NCBI RefSeq assembly: GCF_946481145.1
Contig: NZ_CAMLMJ010000003.1
Span: forward strand, 137,080-201,079
Source of the DNA: an uncultured Sediminibacterium sp.
GTDB lineage: Bacteria; Bacteroidota; Bacteroidia; Chitinophagales; Chitinophagaceae
Direction of reading: 5' to 3'
DNA length: 64,000 bases
The stretch's first letter is position 1; each line of letters starts with the position of its first letter. The position numbers were made by a program, and so were the translations under genes. Shown here piece by piece: positions 1-7,735 of the stretch. The notes beneath the pieces were generated by a model that worked only from the letters and a program-made list of their open reading frames with translations, made no database searches and was not told where the DNA came from.

Positions 1-744
1 AATTTTCTCCGCATTAAATGCTTTGATTACGCGCAAGCCACCCAATGTTTCATCGAGAATGGACATCAATGTGCCCAGCTTTTCCTGTGATTCGGTTGAC
101 TGTTTTTTGAGAGAGCGACTAAGTCTGCCAATGATAAAACCAGTTAAGGGTAATAATACCAGTAGGAATAAGGAAAGCACCGGACTCAGTAAAACCAGCA
201 TTACAAGAATGATCAGGATATTGAGTGGATCTTTGATCAATCCTTCAAGGGTACTCATCACGCTCCATTCTACTTCATTGGCGTCATTGCTCATTCTGCT
301 GATGATATCACCTTTGCGTTGCTCTGTAAAGAAACCTATAGGTAACTCAAGAATCTTACCGTAGAGGTCGGCCCTGAGTTTGGTCATTACATAGTTACGC
401 ATAGGTGCCAGCACCCGAAACGATAAGTAGGTAAAGAGATTTTTTAGGAATACAGACACGATGATGATACCACAAATGGTTGCCAATGCATAGATTTCAC
501 CGTACTTGATGATCAGTTGACTGAGGAAATATTTGAAATAAATTAACACTCCATTGGCGCTGAGGGTAAAGTTGGGTTCAACATTTACCAGGTTCTCCTT
601 ATTAAACAGTAACTGTAGAAAAGGAGCCAGCATAGCTAGTGAAACCAATGAAAAAAGGATAGAAAACAGGTTGAAAAACAGGTATAATACAATGTTTCGC
701 TTCTGGTTATGCAGGTAAAAGAGTATTCTCGAAAATCGCTTCAT
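1..744 (-). CDS. ABC transporter transmembrane/ATP-binding exporter, MsbA-like (N-terminal part)
   Basis: The reverse strand is open from an ATG at 744 to the window edge (248 codons), so only the transmembrane domain is present; the ATPase domain lies outside. The protein starts MKRFSRILFYL and has hydrophobic helices typical of a type I exporter. It contains the coupling-region pattern ELPIGFFTEQRKGDIISRM near residue 140 and a GLRVIKAF motif at the edge, both usual in MsbA/MdlB-type half-transporters. Lipid or lipid A flipping across the inner membrane is the family role closest to MsbA, but the substrate cannot be fixed without the nucleotide-binding domain. It is divergent from rbfA, with 65 bases between the starts. 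Confidence 0.85.
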   Translation of the reverse strand, partial: MKRFSRILFYLHNQKRNIVLYLFFNLFSILFSLVSLAMLAPFLQLLFNKENLVNVEPNFTLSANGVLIYFKYFLSQLIIKYGEIYALATICGIIIVSVFLKNLFTYLSFRVLAPMRNYVMTKLRADLYGKILELPIGFFTEQRKGDIISRMSNDANEVEWSVMSTLEGLIKDPLNILIILVMLVLLSPVLSLFLLVLLPLTGFIIGRLSRSLKKQSTESQEKLGTLMSILDETLGGLRVIKAFNAEKI

Positions 745-809
745 ATTCAGGATAAAATCGGTAAAACACAGCAAAGTAACTAATTTTACCACCAATTAAA
801 GCGATCAAC

Positions 810-1193
810 ATGGAAGAGGGAAAACGTCAAAGACAAGTGGCAGGGGCCATACAGGAATCAATGAATGATATTTTCAGACGGCTAAACCTGGCTATGATTG
901 ATGGCGGAATGGTATCTATCTCGTCTGTTAAAGTAACACCTGACCTTTTGGAAGCACGCATTTACCTGAGTCTTTTTCAGGTAAAAGACCAAAAGTCTGT
1001 GATGAAAACCATTGAAAGCCGTGCCTGGGAAATCAAAAAAGAACTGGCCGACAAAATGAAACATCAACTCCGCAGAATACCTGTTCTTCATTATTATCTG
1101 GATGATACATTAGATTATGTGTTTAAAATGGAGGAGATTTTTAAAAAAATTAATGAGGAGAAGAAAGATAACGGAGGTGACGGTAGTGAATAG
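810..1193 (+). CDS. rbfA: Ribosome-binding factor A
   Basis: A 127-residue protein of normal RbfA size. It binds the 30S subunit and helps mature the 16S rRNA 5' end, and is needed for growth in the cold. The N-terminus (KRQRQVAGAIQESMNDIFRR), the central VSISSVKVTPDL strand and the LRRIPVLHYYLDDTLDY stretch are RbfA hallmarks of the single KH-like domain. The tail after residue 112 is charged and low in complexity. The last codons and the stop (1180-1193) already belong to a short tandem repeat that fills the gap to the next gene. A TAATTTTA sequence about 25 bases upstream resembles the Bacteroidota -7 element with one mismatch. Confidence 0.95.
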   Translation: MEEGKRQRQVAGAIQESMNDIFRRLNLAMIDGGMVSISSVKVTPDLLEARIYLSLFQVKDQKSVMKTIESRAWEIKKELADKMKHQLRRIPVLHYYLDDTLDYVFKMEEIFKKINEEKKDNGGDGSE

Positions 1194-1222
1194 TCACCAT
1201 TCACTATTCACCATTCACCAAA
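1180..1222. repeat. Heptamer-type short tandem repeat between rbfA and the FtsX-type permease
   Basis: The units are variants of CATTCAC and TATTCAC, preceded by the complementary GTGAATAGT, so the stretch can fold back on itself. It overlaps the stop codon of rbfA and ends 11 bases before the TTG start of the next gene, so it forms the leader of that gene. It belongs to the same sequence family as the repeats at 3431-3514, 12313-12413 and 55944-55990. Confidence 0.7.
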
Positions 1223-1232
1223 ACCCACAACA

Positions 1233-2438
1233 TTGAACTTCCTTTTTGCCTGGCGCTATTTTCGTTCCAAGAAATCTACCAATGCAATTAATATTATTGC
1301 ATGGATCAGCGTTACGGCTATTACTGTTGGATGTGCGGCACTTATCATTATTCTTAGTGTATTTAATGGATTTGAAGAACTGGTAAAAGGACTTTATACG
1401 GATTTCTACACCGATATTCGGGTTGCGCCTGCAAAGGGTAAAATATTAAAATTAGATAATGAACGCCTGCATCAAATTAAAGCAGTGAAAGGTGTGGCGG
1501 TGGTGAGTCTGGTTGCCGAAGAAAAAGCATTGCTTGTGAATGGCCCATATCAGGCCATTGTATTGGTGAAAGGAGTTGATGAGCAATATGCTTCTACCAA
1601 TAAAATTACCGACCATATTAAGAGAGGAAAATATAATTTGGGTAATGCTGAATCTCCCCAAATTGTATTAGGCTATGGTATTGAAAATGCGATTGGTGCT
1701 GAGGTTGAACGATCTGTTTATCCTCTCACACTTTATACACCCAACCGCAAAGCAAAGTTTAATTCTTTGGAAGGACTAAACGTGCAACAAATCAGGCCCT
1801 CGGGCACATTTCAGGTGCAACAGGAGTTTGACAATAAATATGCATTTACCAACCTCGATTTTTTCAGGTATATGCTTAATATGAACAGCGATGAATACAG
1901 TGCTGTTGAAATTAAAGTGACTGGAAAGGAAAATGAAGTAAAACAACAATTGCAACAATTGCTTGGCAAGGAATTTCTAGTGCAGACCAGGTATGAGCAG
2001 AATAAAAGTCTTTACGCGGTGATGCAAATGGAGAAGTGGGTTATCTATGCTATCTTATCACTGATACTTGTTGTGGCAGCGTTTAACATGATTGGCGCAT
2101 TAACGATGCTTGTATTAGAGAAGCAAAAAGATATTGCCGTATTGCAGGCAATGGGAGCTTCTCAAAGAAGAATACAATCTATATTTTTATCAGAGGGTTT
2201 ATTGCTTGCAGGTGTTGGTGCCGCGTTAGGCATGTTGCTTGCAACATTAATTTGCTGGATACAAATTCGCTTTGAACCCATTAAACTGGGAGGCGATACA
2301 TTTATTGTAAAAGCATATCCGGTAAAGCTCATCCTATCAGATTACCTGCTTGTACTTGTAACAGTAACTGCTATCGGTTTTATTGCCGCTTGGATTCCTT
2401 CGAGAAAAGCAAGTAAGCAGGAGTTGGCGTTGAAGTGA
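1233..2438 (+). CDS. ABC transporter permease, FtsX/LolC-LolE family
   Basis: A 401-residue inner-membrane protein of the lipoprotein-releasing LolC/E type. One membrane helix lies near residues 22-45. A periplasmic MacB-like domain spans about 46-265, and three C-terminal helices lie near 272-297, 320-345 and 372-392, with FtsX-family features such as LEKQKDIAVLQAMGAS. The start is a TTG at 1233; it gives the expected N-terminus (MNFLFAWRYFRSKKS, family pattern ARRY..KKS..AINII). The matching ATPase (LolD) is not in the window. By family, the complex extracts lipoproteins from the inner membrane, but related permeases handle other substrates. It is convergent with the transketolase gene and shares a bidirectional terminator with it. 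Confidence 0.88.
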   Translation: MNFLFAWRYFRSKKSTNAINIIAWISVTAITVGCAALIIILSVFNGFEELVKGLYTDFYTDIRVAPAKGKILKLDNERLHQIKAVKGVAVVSLVAEEKALLVNGPYQAIVLVKGVDEQYASTNKITDHIKRGKYNLGNAESPQIVLGYGIENAIGAEVERSVYPLTLYTPNRKAKFNSLEGLNVQQIRPSGTFQVQQEFDNKYAFTNLDFFRYMLNMNSDEYSAVEIKVTGKENEVKQQLQQLLGKEFLVQTRYEQNKSLYAVMQMEKWVIYAILSLILVVAAFNMIGALTMLVLEKQKDIAVLQAMGASQRRIQSIFLSEGLLLAGVGAALGMLLATLICWIQIRFEPIKLGGDTFIVKAYPVKLILSDYLLVLVTVTAIGFIAAWIPSRKASKQELALK

Positions 2439-2440
2439 GA

Positions 2441-2553
2441 TCAAAATTCAAAAGTCAAAATTCAAAAGTCAAAAAAAGAGAGCCGCTTATGAATAATAAG
2501 CGGCTCTCTTTTTTAAACGATATTTTTGAATTTTGACTTTTGAATTTTGACTT
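2441..2553. repeat. Mirrored heptamer repeats around a terminator
   Basis: At 2441-2474 the units AAAATTC and AAAAGTC alternate with an exact period of 7. At 2523-2553 the reverse complement appears in the same order. The hairpin at 2472-2514 sits exactly between them, so the whole block is one nested inverted repeat of about 110 bases. Confidence 0.85.
2472..2514. terminator. Bidirectional intrinsic terminator between permease and transketolase genes
   Basis: The stem GAGAGCCGCTTAT/ATAAGCGGCTCTC has a 5-base loop, with an A-run on the left and a T-run on the right. It can therefore stop transcripts from both convergent genes. Confidence 0.9.
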
Positions 2554-2555
2554 CT

Positions 2556-3398
2556 CTAATAGTCCCCCAACGTTTCAGGCAATTGCGCCAAAGCTTTGGC
2601 TAATTGTTCGTCGCTTGGGGCGATGCCGTGCCATTCGTGGCTGCCTTCCATGAAGTCTACACCTTTGCCCATCGCTGTTTTCATGAGTATGCAGATGGGC
2701 TTACCCTGGCCGGTCATTGATTTTGCTTTATCCAGAACTGCAACAACATCATCCATATCATTGCCATTCATTTCGAGAACGGTCCAGTTAAATGCTTTGA
2801 ATTTATCGTGCAAGCTATCCAGCGCCAGTACTTTACTGGTTGGGCCATCGATTTGCTGACCGTTCCAATCGATGGTAGCAATCAGGTTATCTACTTTATT
2901 ATGGGCAGCAAACATTACTGCTTCCCAGATTTGTCCTTCCTGTAATTCGCCATCACCATGCAAAGAAAAAACGAGGTGAGGGTCGTTATTGTATTTTTTG
3001 GTAAGTGCAGCACCGATTGCCACACTCATACCCTGACCCAGTGAACCACTAGCAATACGTACACCTGGTAGATGATCGTGAGTGGTTGGGTGGCCCTGCA
3101 AACGGGTATTCAGCTTGCGGAAGCTAGCCAGCTCTTTCGCGTCGAAATAACCAGAACGCGCCAATACGGAATAATAAACAGGAGAAATATGTCCGTTAGA
3201 AAGGAAAAACAGGTCTTCCCCCACACCATCCATTTTAAACTGGCGGTCGTGCTTCATGGTATGAAAAAACAGGGCGGTTAAGAAATCGGTACAACCCAAT
3301 GATCCACCGGGGTGTCCGCTTTGTACGCCATGTACCATTCTTACGATGTCGCGCCTGATCTGTGAGGCCGCTGACTGGAGTTCCTGGATGCTTGCCAT
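2556..3398 (-). CDS. Transketolase, N-terminal (thiamine-diphosphate-binding) subunit
   Basis: A 280-residue protein equal to the first half of a transketolase, the pentose phosphate enzyme that moves two-carbon units between sugar phosphates. GDG at 148-150 followed by WNG at 178-180 is the thiamine-diphosphate/Mg motif. HPGGSLGCTDFL (29-40) and GSLGQGMSVAIGAAL are also typical. The protein ends where the first domain of full-length transketolase ends, so it is a genuine split subunit rather than a truncated gene. The C-terminal partner is usually adjacent in split systems but is not in this window. The start ATG at 3398 fits the family N-terminus. The downstream terminator is shared with the convergent permease gene. 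Confidence 0.93.
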   Translation of the reverse strand: MASIQELQSAASQIRRDIVRMVHGVQSGHPGGSLGCTDFLTALFFHTMKHDRQFKMDGVGEDLFFLSNGHISPVYYSVLARSGYFDAKELASFRKLNTRLQGHPTTHDHLPGVRIASGSLGQGMSVAIGAALTKKYNNDPHLVFSLHGDGELQEGQIWEAVMFAAHNKVDNLIATIDWNGQQIDGPTSKVLALDSLHDKFKAFNWTVLEMNGNDMDDVVAVLDKAKSMTGQGKPICILMKTAMGKGVDFMEGSHEWHGIAPSDEQLAKALAQLPETLGDY

Positions 3399-3430
3399 AG
3401 TATGGTTTTAATAGTGGTGCGAAGATAAAG

Positions 3431-3514
3431 GTGAATTGTGAATTGTCAATGGTGAATTGTCCAATGTGCATACATGTTCTGATTCATTGGCCATTCACTA
3501 TTGACAATTCACTA
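3431..3514. repeat. Inverted heptamer repeats between divergent tkt and frr
   Basis: The left arm (3431-3466) is built of GTGAATT, GTCAATG and GTGAATT units. The right arm (3485-3514) carries the complementary CCATTCAC, TATTGAC and AATTCAC units. It occupies the spacer between two divergent starts, upstream of the frr promoter candidate. Confidence 0.75.
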
Positions 3515-3530
3515 TTTCCTCCTAATTCAT

Positions 3531-3538
3531 TAGTTTTG
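3531..3538 (+). promoter_or_regulatory. Candidate -7 promoter element for frr
   Basis: TAGTTTTG matches the Bacteroidota primary sigma -7 consensus TAnnTTTG exactly and lies 18 bases before the frr ATG. No clear TTTG -33 element is visible at the usual spacing. Confidence 0.45.
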
Positions 3539-3556
3539 CCCACTTAAAATGCTACT

Positions 3557-4120
3557 ATGTCAGAAGAGCTGGATTTAATACTCGCCGATACGGAAGATAA
3601 TATGGGTAAAGCCATCAATCACCTGGAAACGGAACTCACCAAAATACGTGCTGGTAAGGCTAATCCTACCATGTTGGATGGTATTGCGGTGGATTATTAT
3701 GGCTCACCAACACCGATTAACCAGGTTGCTAATATCAGCGTACTGGATGTACGTACCATCAGCATACAGCCATGGGAGAAAAATATGCTTGCCGCTATTG
3801 AGCGTGCTATTATGGCTGCCAATATTGGCATTACTCCTCAAAATGATGGAGTGCAGTTACGTTTGTTTTTACCACCATTAACCGAGGAAAGAAGAAGAGA
3901 ACTGGTGAAAAGAGCAGCCGGTGAGGGAGAACATTCAAAAGTAGCCATCCGTAATATTCGTCGCGACGCCATTGAGCAAGTAAAAAAATTACAAAAAGAT
4001 GGTCTAAGTGAAGATGCCGCAAAAGATGCAGAAAAATCTATCCAGGATGTAACAGATCGGTTTATATCACTGGTAGACAAACACCTCGCGGCAAAAGAAA
4101 AAGAAATGATGGCGGTTTAG
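3557..4120 (+). CDS. frr: Ribosome recycling factor
   Basis: A 187-residue RRF of normal length. It separates ribosomal subunits after termination, together with EF-G. Family motifs include LETELTKIRAGKANP near residue 26, YYGSPTPINQVANISVLD, the basic LTEERRRELVKRA stretch, and AIRNIRRDA of the long three-helix domain. The gene lies alone here; the usual upstream pyrH is absent from the window. It is divergent from the transketolase subunit and followed by its own terminator. Confidence 0.96.
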   Translation: MSEELDLILADTEDNMGKAINHLETELTKIRAGKANPTMLDGIAVDYYGSPTPINQVANISVLDVRTISIQPWEKNMLAAIERAIMAANIGITPQNDGVQLRLFLPPLTEERRRELVKRAAGEGEHSKVAIRNIRRDAIEQVKKLQKDGLSEDAAKDAEKSIQDVTDRFISLVDKHLAAKEKEMMAV

Positions 4121-4129
4121 ATATTTGTA

Positions 4130-4303
4130 TGTCAGATGGCAGATGTCAGATTTTTATCGCTGATGTCGGATTTAGGAAGAAATAATTTGAGGGTTGCGAA
4201 ATTGTTCGCAACCTTTTTTCGTAAATAAATCTGACATCTGCAATCTGACATCTGCAATCTGACATCCTCAAATTTCAAATCAGACATCCTACATCAGATA
4301 TCA
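4130..4303. repeat. TCTGACA/TCTGCAA heptamers in inverted arms around the frr terminator
   Basis: The right part (4229-4303) reads TCTGACA TCTGCAA TCTGACA TCTGCAA TCTGACA with an exact period of 7. The left part (4130-4173) holds complementary copies (TGTCAGA, GCAGATG). The frr terminator hairpin lies between the arms, as in the block at 2441-2553. Confidence 0.8.
4192..4219 (+). terminator. Intrinsic terminator after frr
   Basis: The stem GGTTGCGAA/TTCGCAACC has a 4-base loop and is followed by six T residues. Confidence 0.9.
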
Positions 4304-4310
4304 GCCATTT

Positions 4311-5183
4311 TTATGTTTTGTTTTTATTCACCAGATATACTCCGCATAGTATAATGCCGAGGCAGGCAACTTGTAGTATGGTAATGCTTTCGCCGTCTAG
4401 TAGTCCCCAGAACACTGCAACGAATGGGATGCCATAGGTAACCATCGAAGCAAAGAGGGTGCCTGCACGTTTTACCAGCATATAAAAAATGATGGAGGCA
4501 ATTGCGGTTCCAAAAACACCGAGAATAAAGGAAGCGCCTGTGGCTTTAACAACACTGGCATCCGTTAAATTAAGCTGAAGATAACCCGTAAAGTATAAAA
4601 TGATAACAGATGGAGTTATAAGGAAAACAAATGCCAGTGAAGCAATATTCAGAGAACCCACTTCCCGCATATGTCTGCCAACCATATTTACATTTATGCC
4701 ATAACAAAGTGTGGCGAGTAATACCAGCGCAGCATAGGATAAATTATTAAAACTCACTTCTTTTCCGGAAAGCATCAGCAGGCATAGACCAATAAATCCA
4801 ATCACTACGCCGATGATTTTTGTGCTGCTGGCTTTTAACTGAAAAAAAGAAATACCGACCAGTATGGTAAATAAGGGCGTTAGCGCATTTAAAATGCCGG
4901 CAAGGGAGCTGTCTATCTGGGTTTCTGCAACACAAAAAAGATAAGCCGGAAAAAAGTTACCCAATAATCCAGAAAGTACTACCAGCAACCATTTATTCCT
5001 GGGTATCTGTCTTAATGCCTTAAGTGCAAACGGTGTGAGAACCAGTCCTGCACTCAAAATCCGGATAGAAGCTACCTGGTATGGAGAAAGTACGCGCATG
5101 CCTTCTTTCATCAGGATGAAAGAGCTACCCCAGATTAAAGAAAGTGCAATAAATATCCCCCAATTAAGCAGTTTGTCTTTCAA
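4311..5183 (-). CDS. EamA-family (drug/metabolite superfamily) transporter
   Basis: A 290-residue protein with about ten hydrophobic helices in two EamA repeats (residues about 7-140 and 150-285). The N-terminus carries the typical SLIWGSSFILMKEG pattern of this family, and the second repeat ends in GVYLVNK. Family members export metabolites, amino acids or drugs; the substrate here is unknown. It is a single gene facing the frr terminator region. Confidence 0.88.
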   Translation of the reverse strand: MKDKLLNWGIFIALSLIWGSSFILMKEGMRVLSPYQVASIRILSAGLVLTPFALKALRQIPRNKWLLVVLSGLLGNFFPAYLFCVAETQIDSSLAGILNALTPLFTILVGISFFQLKASSTKIIGVVIGFIGLCLLMLSGKEVSFNNLSYAALVLLATLCYGINVNMVGRHMREVGSLNIASLAFVFLITPSVIILYFTGYLQLNLTDASVVKATGASFILGVFGTAIASIIFYMLVKRAGTLFASMVTYGIPFVAVFWGLLDGESITILQVACLGIILCGVYLVNKNKT

Positions 5184-5248
5184 GGCTTCGTTTTTGTAAA
5201 GGTGAGGTTTTTGAACGAGTTATTTTCAATCTACGAAATGGCGGTTTA

Positions 5249-5318
5249 TAGGTGTTGCGTATGATGGAACACAGATTATCATGATTTTCAAGATTTATCA
5301 TGATAGATCTTGAAAATC
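5249..5318. repeat. 70-base dispersed repeat, copy 1
   Basis: It matches 63931-64000 in the same orientation with 5 mismatches over 70 bases and no gap. The second copy runs off the window edge, so the repeat unit may be longer. Confidence 0.9.
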
Positions 5319-5327
5319 ATGATAATC
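5274..5327. repeat. Long dyad with 21-base arms
   Basis: The arms beginning GATTATCATG and ending CATGATAATC are perfectly complementary over 21 bases. The loop contains the smaller palindrome TATCATGATA. It has no T-tract, so it is not a typical terminator. It covers most of the dispersed repeat. Confidence 0.85.
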
Positions 5328-5523
5328 CCTGTTCTATTAATAACAGACAAGCATTAACAACAATCAAATAATTATACATAGCTGGTTTGCCGGCCTAAAT
5401 ATTTTACCCTTAATAGCAGAAAGCCTAAAACACTCACCAATCAAGGCTTGCAGCCAGATACCCTGATAGCAATGAAATAGATCTAACGATAAAGGTTAAC
5501 TTTAAAGAACTAACTTTCTACCT

Positions 5524-6264
5524 ATGATACAACTCAATAAAATCAGCACCCGTGCTCCAAAAAATTTGAATAAAGAACGAATAAAAGCCAAAACGGCCAA
5601 AATGGTAGCAGAACTCGATGAACTGCAGAATTTATTGTTTGCGGAAGGGAAACATTCAGTTCTGATCGTAATACAGGGAATGGATGCCAGCGGGAAAGAC
5701 GGTTCCATCCGTAATGTATTTGGTAATATGAACCCGCAGGGAGTTACTGTTAGTTCTTTCAAAGCTCCTACTGCTGAAGAATTATCGCACGATTTTTTAT
5801 GGCGTATTCATAAACATGCACCTGCAAAGGGAATGATTCAGATATTTAACCGGTCTCATTATGAAGACATCCTAATCACCAGGGTACATAAATGGTGTAC
5901 CGATCAGCAGGCAAAGGAAAGGATGCGTGCTATCAATGATTTTGAATGGTTGCTTACCAAACATAACCAGACTCATATCCTTAAATTCTATTTACATGTT
6001 TCCCCAGAGGAGCAGAAGCAAAGGTTAACGGAACGACTTAGTGACCCTCAGAAGCAATGGAAATACAATGAAAAGGATTTTGAGGAAGCCAAACTCTGGA
6101 AGGAATATATGAGGGTGTATGAAGACTGTTTCAACCAGTGTAATAAAATACCCTGGACCATCACCCCGGCCGACCAAAACTGGTACAAGGAATATATATT
6201 GGCGAGTGCCTTGCATGGTTTGTTGAAATCATTGAATATGCGGTATCCGGGATTAAAGAAATAG
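5524..6264 (+). CDS. PPK2-family polyphosphate:nucleotide phosphotransferase
   Basis: A 246-residue PPK2 protein. These enzymes use inorganic polyphosphate to phosphorylate nucleoside mono- or diphosphates. The Walker A-type loop is GMDASGKDGS (52-61). It is followed by FKAPTAEELSHDFLWRIHK, the Walker B-like NRSHYEDILITRVH and a lid with RLTERLSDPQKQWK. The single-domain length and sequence fit the class that includes AMP- or NDP-specific enzymes; the class cannot be fixed by eye. It is followed closely by mscL in the same direction. Confidence 0.92.
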   Translation: MIQLNKISTRAPKNLNKERIKAKTAKMVAELDELQNLLFAEGKHSVLIVIQGMDASGKDGSIRNVFGNMNPQGVTVSSFKAPTAEELSHDFLWRIHKHAPAKGMIQIFNRSHYEDILITRVHKWCTDQQAKERMRAINDFEWLLTKHNQTHILKFYLHVSPEEQKQRLTERLSDPQKQWKYNEKDFEEAKLWKEYMRVYEDCFNQCNKIPWTITPADQNWYKEYILASALHGLLKSLNMRYPGLKK

Positions 6265-6319
6265 GCTTTTTCTTTTCCGGTAATTTATTTATTTTCATCA
6301 CTCACCAAACTAACACATT

Positions 6320-6751
6320 ATGGGAATGCTCAAGGAATTTAAAGAGTTTGCCATGCGGGGCAATCTGGTAGATATAGCAGTGGCTTTTGTAATGGGAGCC
6401 TCATTTGGAAAAATTGTCACTTCATTTGTAGACGGGGTGGTTATGCCGGTTGTAGGGATGTTAACCGGAGGAGTTGATTTTAATGACAAAGTGTTGGTAC
6501 TTAAAGAGGCCGTTGCAGAGGTTAAAGACGCCAGTGGAGCAGTTATTACCAAAGCAGCAGACGAGGTATCTATTAAATATGGCAGTTTTATTACCAATGT
6601 ATTAGACTTTATAATAGTGGCTTTTGTAGTGTTTCTGGTAATTAAAGGAATCAATAAAATGAAAGCCCCTGCAGAACCATCAGCCCCAGCCGGACCTTCA
6701 GAAAGTGAGAAATTGCTGGCGGAAATACGGGATTCTTTGAAGAAGGTGTAG
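6320..6751 (+). CDS. mscL: Large-conductance mechanosensitive channel
   Basis: A 143-residue MscL that opens under hypo-osmotic membrane tension. The N-terminal amphipathic helix MGMLKEFKEFAMRGN leads into helix 1 (about 15-45, with AVAFVMGASFGKIV). A periplasmic loop follows, then helix 2 (about 85-107), and a C-terminal bundle ending in LLAEIRDSLKKV. A short Ala/Pro linker (PAEPSAPAGPSE) precedes the bundle. It lies 55 bases after the PPK2 gene; no terminator separates them, so co-transcription is possible. Confidence 0.96.
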   Translation: MGMLKEFKEFAMRGNLVDIAVAFVMGASFGKIVTSFVDGVVMPVVGMLTGGVDFNDKVLVLKEAVAEVKDASGAVITKAADEVSIKYGSFITNVLDFIIVAFVVFLVIKGINKMKAPAEPSAPAGPSESEKLLAEIRDSLKKV

Positions 6752-6755
6752 GAGA

Positions 6756-6825
6756 GTCGGAAAGACCGGAAGACCGGAAGTCCGGGAGAAGATTCTGCTG
6801 ACTTTCGGACTTTCGGTCTCCGGAC
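6756..6825. repeat. 8-base-period repeat with inverted arms after mscL
   Basis: The left arm (6756-6788) is built from GACCGGAA and GTCCGGGA units. The right arm (6801-6825) is built from GACTTTCG and GTCTCCGG units complementary to it. The same family recurs at 40981-41120. Confidence 0.8.
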
Positions 6826-6846
6826 CCCAAAGTGGATAACTATTAC

Positions 6847-6885
6847 CCCCTTCGGATACAAATAAGCTCCGAAGGGGTTTTCTTT
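6847..6885 (+). terminator. Intrinsic terminator after mscL
   Basis: The stem CCCCTTCGGA/TCCGAAGGGG has an 11-base loop and runs into TTTTCTTT. The T-tract reaches the putative TTG start of scpA. Confidence 0.88.
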
Positions 6886-7735
6886 GCAGCTAAAGCATGA
6901 ACCAGTGAATACAGCGAGTTATCAGATTAAATTAGACCAGTTCGAGGGCCCATTCGACCTCCTTTTGTTTTTTATTGAAAGGGATGAACTGGATATCTAT
7001 AATATTCCTATTACCAAAATCATCCAGGATTTCCTTGATTTTATACACCAGGGAGAAAAACTGAATATTGAACTCAGTAGTGAGTTTATTCTTTTCGTTT
7101 CTACGTTAATGCGTATTAAGGCGCGATTATTATTACCACGCAAAGAAATAGATGCTCAGGGTAATGAAATAGATCCTCGTCAGGAACTGATCGATAAAAT
7201 CCTCGAATACAAGAGATTCAAGGAAGCTGCTGTTCAGATGGCTGAAATGGAAGCCATGCGTATGCTGATGGTAAAGCGTGGTAACCTGCAGAAAGAGTTG
7301 GCCGAAATAGGTGAAGATGCTTCTGAAGGTACCGAGATACAGAACATCACCATGTTCAAGCTGATGAAAGCTTTTGAAAAAGTGATGCAACGTGTGCACG
7401 ATCGCCAGAACAAACCAGTACACACCGTAGTTCGTTATAACTACACCATGGAAGGCAGCCGTGATTACATGCTCGATTTTGTAGCAAAAGAAAAAACGGT
7501 GGCTTTCGAAAAAGTTTTTGAACAATGTAACGATCGCATACATGCCATCTTTTTATTCTTATCTATCCTCGAACTTACCCAACAGAAATTCATGAAACTG
7601 ATGGTAGCTGAGGGTAAGAATAATTTTATTGTAGAATGGAATGAACATAGGGAAGAAGAATTGAAGGAAGAAGGACTTACCGACGAAGACTTCACCAATA
7701 CTTTCACCGACGATCCAGTACCCACAGAAGAATAG
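6884..7735 (+). CDS. scpA: Segregation and condensation protein A
   Basis: ScpA is the kleisin that joins SMC heads and ScpB in chromosome condensation. The core IKLDQFEGPFDLLLFFIERDELDIYNIPI is diagnostic and is followed by the ELSSEFILFVSTLMRIKARLL helix; a winged-helix end runs near residues 195-250. The longest frame starts with TTG at 6884, inside the T-tract of the mscL terminator, which leaves no leader. A GTG at 6905 would give a more usual start just before the conserved core and may be the real one; the stretch 6879-6886 matches TAnnTTTG at seven of eight positions. The last 32 bases overlap the convergent L,D-transpeptidase-like gene. The partner scpB is not here. Confidence 0.92.
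   Translation: MQLKHEPVNTASYQIKLDQFEGPFDLLLFFIERDELDIYNIPITKIIQDFLDFIHQGEKLNIELSSEFILFVSTLMRIKARLLLPRKEIDAQGNEIDPRQELIDKILEYKRFKEAAVQMAEMEAMRMLMVKRGNLQKELAEIGEDASEGTEIQNITMFKLMKAFEKVMQRVHDRQNKPVHTVVRYNYTMEGSRDYMLDFVAKEKTVAFEKVFEQCNDRIHAIFLFLSILELTQQKFMKLMVAEGKNNFIVEWNEHREEELKEEGLTDEDFTNTFTDDPVPTEE

Larger units (their letters stand above)
5184..5523. other. Intergenic region between divergent EamA and PPK2 genes
   Basis: These 340 bases hold no ORF. The left half carries the 70-base dispersed repeat and its dyad (listed separately). The right half (5330-5500) is AT-rich with no structure I can name. TAACTTTA and TAACTTTC near 5500-5518 resemble the -7 element with one mismatch and may drive the PPK2 gene. 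Confidence 0.6.
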
